Below are positions 60,123 through 64,000 of a stretch of DNA of 64,000 nucleotides, piece after piece. Position 1 is the first letter of the stretch, and every line of letters starts with the position of its first letter. A model generated the notes under the pieces. That model was not told where the DNA came from, did no database searches, and saw nothing but the letters and a program-made list of their open reading frames with translations. Location: NCBI RefSeq assembly GCF_000524195.1, contig NW_020170523.1, forward strand, positions 58,764-122,763, written 5' to 3'. The translations under genes and the position numbers were made by a program. The stretch comes from Echinococcus granulosus (Eukaryota; Platyhelminthes; Cestoda; Cyclophyllidea; Taeniidae).

Positions 60123-60887
60123 TCACAAATACCCCTTCATTCGCCGTATACTCAAACTAGCTTGTTGCAACTCCACCGCCGTCATCTGAGAGTATAGATC
60201 TATCCCAAACCTCTGCCTATTAGCGAGAGCCAGGTCAATAACGTCTCTCAGACACAGAGTGACTAAATAGGCCAAAATCGGGACGACCTCAGCTCCACCC
60301 GCTCCACGTTGAATTGGGAGTCCAGCACGCGCCAACCAGATGTCAAAAGGCTGCCCTAGAAGGCGTGCTCTCTGCCGGAGTCGAGTGAACTCCAAATACT
60401 GCTCCGTAGTGGCCAAATTGGTTGCAAAACCGTCAATTCTTTGCATACGAATGTGCTGACCGGTGACTAAGAGGCAAAGAGGGGCGAAAGTAGCTGTGTT
60501 TTCTAAATGGATGTTGAGTTTTTCGCATTCGGCGTGGAAGACGGAGAGTGATTTGGAGGAGGGGTCAAAGATTGCAAGGGAGTCAGGATTCTCTGGGTCG
60601 TTGGAAGCGAGAGCATAGGTAGAGAGGTAGGTTAGGATGCGAGAGAGGTGAAGCTTGCAATCTGAGAGAGAGGCGATAAGACGAGGAAGAGTGAGGGGAG
60701 AGACGGAGTCGCCCAAGAGGGAGCGAAATGCCCCAGCCAGGTATTCGCAATGCTGCTGAAGAGCTTCTACCACGATGTCAGAGACGGTTCCTGTGAGGAT
60801 GAAGTAGTCACCTGAAGCAAGAACGATTAGACGAAGAGCTTTGGTAAATGCATCTGTCTCGTCCGATGGAGGTTCTTTGCCGGGCAT
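60123..60887 (-). CDS. SPT3: SPT3-family SAGA transcription subunit (divergent)
   Basis: A single uninterrupted 254-codon frame, by far the longest in the window. SPT3 is a nuclear subunit of SAGA (STAGA in animals) with two histone-fold regions; it helps deliver TBP to promoters. Residues 12-90 match the N-terminal fold pattern: AFTKALRLIVLASGD, then SDIVVEALQQ, PLTLPRLIASL and LHLSRILTYL. Residues 164-190 carry the linker signature YLEFTRLRQRARL and FDIWLARAGL. Residues 199-250 match the C-terminal fold: AEVVPILAYLV, DVIDLALANRQ, and an ending MTAVELQQASLSIRRM like the usual (I)REA.RRL. It is shorter than the roughly 320-residue animal proteins and poorly conserved, so the assignment rests on motif order. 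No introns are seen and the gene converges on the Ig-mucin gene. Confidence 0.72.
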   Translation of the reverse strand: MPGKEPPSDETDAFTKALRLIVLASGDYFILTGTVSDIVVEALQQHCEYLAGAFRSLLGDSVSPLTLPRLIASLSDCKLHLSRILTYLSTYALASNDPENPDSLAIFDPSSKSLSVFHAECEKLNIHLENTATFAPLCLLVTGQHIRMQRIDGFATNLATTEQYLEFTRLRQRARLLGQPFDIWLARAGLPIQRGAGGAEVVPILAYLVTLCLRDVIDLALANRQRFGIDLYSQMTAVELQQASLSIRRMKGYL

Positions 60888-62284
60888 CTAGAAGAATATG
60901 TAGTACCCTTGCTATCTGTTTTGGAACGCAGTAAACCAAAGAGATTTAGGATAGTTTAGCGAATAAAGATGCGTTTCCTTCATTTATGGAGGTAAATACA
61001 GAGATTAAGTTTGCCTGCTAATCTTTCAAAATACCACATGAAAGTTGATCCCTGGAATGTTTTATTTGCAGCCTACAGGTTTTGAAAGATGAATATAAAT
61101 AGTTTACATACAAAAAAACAAAGTTCAGCAGCATTATCTGTAAAAGATGTAACCATATTTATGCATATAATTGCCTATTACCACGTATATAAGGTGTACC
61201 GTGTTTTATCAAATAAATTAGAAGGCAAATCTGCACAAAAAACTTTTAACTTTTCAAATTTTGGCTAAAAAATTCCACTACATGTATTCAATGATAGGAA
61301 ACTACTTAAAGCAAACGCGCCAACGCAAGAAGCTTGCACTGATAATTACAAAAAAACTAAACACCCAAGTAATACGAAAACATAACAGGCATTAAGAGAG
61401 ATAACAGGGAACTAATGTACGCTCGAAGCTATCATAAAAAGCAACCATTTTGCATTAAGTTACGATAAAAACAATGGAAAGACGTTAATAAAAAAGGTAC
61501 GTAGTCGCCGACAAACTTGCTATCCTTCGTTATATTTTTGGTTATACATATACGCACGAAAAAGGCACAATAACTAACTATTGGCATAGCATACATACGA
61601 TCAGGTTTCGACGAAAAAGCACAGGCGAGAAACTCCACACGGAGCCTCATAACCCACCTTAAACCCAAAAAAGGTGTGTTCATAAGGTTGGGTTAATTTC
61701 GGCTTGATTAAAACATAAAAATATTTTTGATATTCTCAATTAAAGAGTTTCTGCAGTTCCTATTCATAGAACCATCTAAAAAGCATAGTTTTCTTAACTA
61801 ATTTGGGACCTAATATTAGAATAACCAGCAAATTGTCCTACTTTCAACCACAATATGCCCGACGCTCATTCTGCTCAGACATAACCAACTAGCCATGCTA
61901 TTTGATTGCCCAAAATCTGTTTATTGACGTGTTTTTTCTGCGCATTTACGATTTGCATCAAAACAGTTCCTTTTTATTTACATATTTACTACAAACTGAT
62001 AAAATATTGGACTCTTACAAGAACACTTTTTTATCGCATTCCTATTAAGCATTGTATCACGTACTAATAAAGCAATTAAATGAACTAAAAAGCATGTGTA
62101 GTTATTGGAACTTTTTTTATGCATTTACCATTTTTATGTGTTAATGGTGAATTCATGATATACTGTGATACGCTGATTGTCATGCACCTTTTGTAGCGAT
62201 AAATAACTATATAATATTAGCAAATAAATCTCACGTCTATTATGGGTGCATCGAAATCCAGTAATTACTTCCGAAATAAAGCTA
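60888..62284. other. 5' flank of the SPT3-family gene, AT-rich
   Basis: Very AT-rich, with no supported exon. It presumably contains the minus-strand promoter of the SPT3-family gene close to 60888, but no TATA box can be singled out in such composition. Confidence 0.35.
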
Positions 62285-62480
62285 TGTAATACGACAGTGG
62301 TTTATCCCTCGGTACCGGTGAGGCGCCACTTTTGTGCTTTGAATTAGCCCCCTTGTACCCCGCTGGGTGGGCTGGCCTTTTGGGCCATGCCAATACCCCA
62401 GACACCTTCTCTGCGCTGAATATATATTCTGCTCGAGTATTTTGTCTTCTTTCGTCTTCAGGGAGTCTCGGGACGCTACA
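62285..62480 (+). mobile_element. Solo LTR of the TRIM-like family
   Basis: 196 bp beginning TGTAATACGACAG and ending GACGCTACA, strongly similar to 1285-1480 along its whole length. It is flanked by the 4-bp direct repeat GCTA (62281-62284 and 62481-62484), as expected for a target-site duplication. No internal region or second LTR is present, so it arose by LTR-LTR recombination. Confidence 0.8.
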
Positions 62481-62484
62481 GCTA

Positions 62485-64000
62485 TCCCTAAAATTCTTCT
62501 TTTTCATCACCTATTTTGTTAGTCGTTTTCCTAAATCTTCGTAGAAGCAGTGGCGACATTAATACTGCCCGAGTTACCACCACCGCTGCATTGCCTTTCT
62601 TTCGTATTGTCCAAACACTACCCTTATTAGAGGGATACCCAATGGGTGCTCACTTTAAAGACATTGCAGTTTCACCCTCCTATAGGGCCCACATTCTTGT
62701 AGTTTTTCACTTTCGTCAGCAAATGAAAGAGGAAGTAAAACGCACTAAATCAGTGAGATGTTCTTAGTATAACGTTATTCCTTTTCACCGCCGAAGTGGT
62801 TACTACCATCTCCTAAGTGTTCTAACTTCGAGGTGAGATATTAAATCGGCCCAAAAATTTCTAACAATACTAAATGATTGAGAAATGGCCAAACATACCT
62901 TGCAGTCTCCGTGCTAATTGTAGCCAGATGAAACATTTTGCCATTTATCATCTCCTCTAAAGCATTTATTTATTCAACTGTCGGTCTTTTTGGAATTTGC
63001 ATGCAGCCATGTTGGTGTATAAATCAGCAAATATGAGGTCATAAAATTTCGATAATAAAAGAAAATTCATAACGCTATACCCTAGAAATATGACCACTTT
63101 TTCCTTAAATGTAAATAATAACAAAAGGATGTGAAAAAAAGGATTCGAGAAATTGTTTCAGGCTGTCTTGCTTCAAACCAATTATTTGTAATTTTTTTGT
63201 ATTGACAACTACTTCTAGATTTAATACCCAAAACAATAGCTAGTAAAAATTACTATGACAGTAGGACAGTAGACAAACAACAACAGATGGGTGGATGAAT
63301 GGATAGATGTTTGGACGGATGGATAAGGGGTGAATGGATTGATGAACGGATACAGGATAGAGGGTTGGGTGGATGGGCAGGTTGAGTGATACTAGATGGG
63401 TGAATTGGATGGATGAATAAATTGAGCGATATGGGAGAGATAGGGGGATGAATAGATACAGCATGAATGGTTGGATATGGGTGGACGGACGGATAGCTAA
63501 ATAGAGGCATGGAAGAAATGGTTAAGGATGGCTAGAAGAGTCAACCTGGATGGTCAAATGCTTAAGTCCTGAATAGGCCAAGTTACACTGCCATAAAGAT
63601 GTTCAGATAGATAAATTAGTGTATGGACGTATTACACACAGATGGAATGATGATGTGACAAATTGCTGCGCTTTCTTTTTTAAAACGTAAATACTGCCTT
63701 ATCCCTAACTGAATTCCACCAACGATAACTTTTGCATAATTCTTGTAAAGCAGCTTTTAATTCTAAAGAAAAAGAAGTTTACTATTGAAGATTTCCGATC
63801 AAGGTCGACTATCACCACGCATTTCTTTGGTATTAACACAATTGAGCTTTATTTTCACTGATTAACCTTTACAGCCAAATTCAAGTCCAAATATACTAGG
63901 ACCTCAATTCTTCATAAGTTTATTTAATAGTCGGTGTACATTTGCCAATGCTTCTACTGCTCACATATACTCACCAATGCATGTATATTTCCTCTACTCC
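62485..64000. other. No gene recognised
   Basis: Apart from the tetranucleotide repeat below, only short splice-less ORFs. Confidence 0.4.
63285..63500 (+). repeat. Degenerate GGAT/GATG tetranucleotide repeat
   Basis: About 215 bases dominated by TGGATGGATG-like units with many substitutions. It produces the false HPSIHP-rich ORFs on the minus strand. Confidence 0.8.

Noticed and set aside
63240..63510. HPSIHP-rich minus-strand ORFs
   Set aside because: Artefacts of a degenerate GGAT tetranucleotide repeat.
1..64000. CRISPR arrays, tRNA or rRNA genes, bacterial operons
   Set aside because: None found: no regularly spaced direct repeats, no tRNA cloverleaf arms recognised, and gene structure is eukaryotic throughout.

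Overview
This is eukaryotic DNA from a metazoan: most of it is non-coding, genes are split by GT-AG introns, there are no bacterial-style operons, and two 100-N assembly gaps are present. The best guess is a parasitic flatworm, probably a tapeworm and possibly a taeniid. The reasons are a GPI-anchored mucin-like gene built from very short symmetric exons, and a family of ~0.95-kb miniature LTR elements (TRIM-like) such as those described from taeniid cestodes. Both are inferences; no database search could be run.

Layout. 0.5-1.5 kb: a complete TRIM-like element with 196-198-bp LTRs. 1.5-11.6 kb: mostly gene-poor, with repeat fragments, a diverged repeat pair and a purine-only tract. 11.6-17.4 kb (+): a secreted or membrane-tethered mucin-like gene with a signal-peptide and Thr-rich first exon, a chain of 15-63-nt phase 1-1 exons and a last exon encoding a GPI-type tail. 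Several decayed exon copies lie in its introns. 17.57-17.71 kb: an assembly gap inside a minisatellite. 17.7-40.4 kb: a gene-poor stretch with two possible small two-exon genes (18.9-19.2 kb + and 33.2-33.9 kb -), repeat fragments and a second gap. 40.4-58.5 kb (+): a large single-pass membrane protein with signal peptide, Cys-rich Ig-like ectodomain, Thr-rich stalk, one transmembrane exon and a long unfamiliar cytoplasmic tail with poly-Pro and Gln/His runs. Its reconstructed exons join in frame (about 727 residues), and every coding junction after the stalk is phase 1. 60.1-60.9 kb (-): an intronless 254-residue SPT3-family (SAGA subunit) gene, convergent with the receptor-like gene. 62.3-62.5 kb: a solo LTR of the TRIM family with a 4-bp target duplication. 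63.3-63.5 kb: a degenerate tetranucleotide repeat.

The two large + strand genes share a design: Thr-rich surface domains assembled from phase-1 modules that can be gained, skipped or lost without breaking frame. The mucin ends in a lipid anchor and the Ig protein in a signalling-like tail, so both are plausibly exposed at the parasite surface. SPT3 is an unrelated nuclear housekeeping gene. All exon structures are read by eye from splice motifs and frame, and need transcript support.
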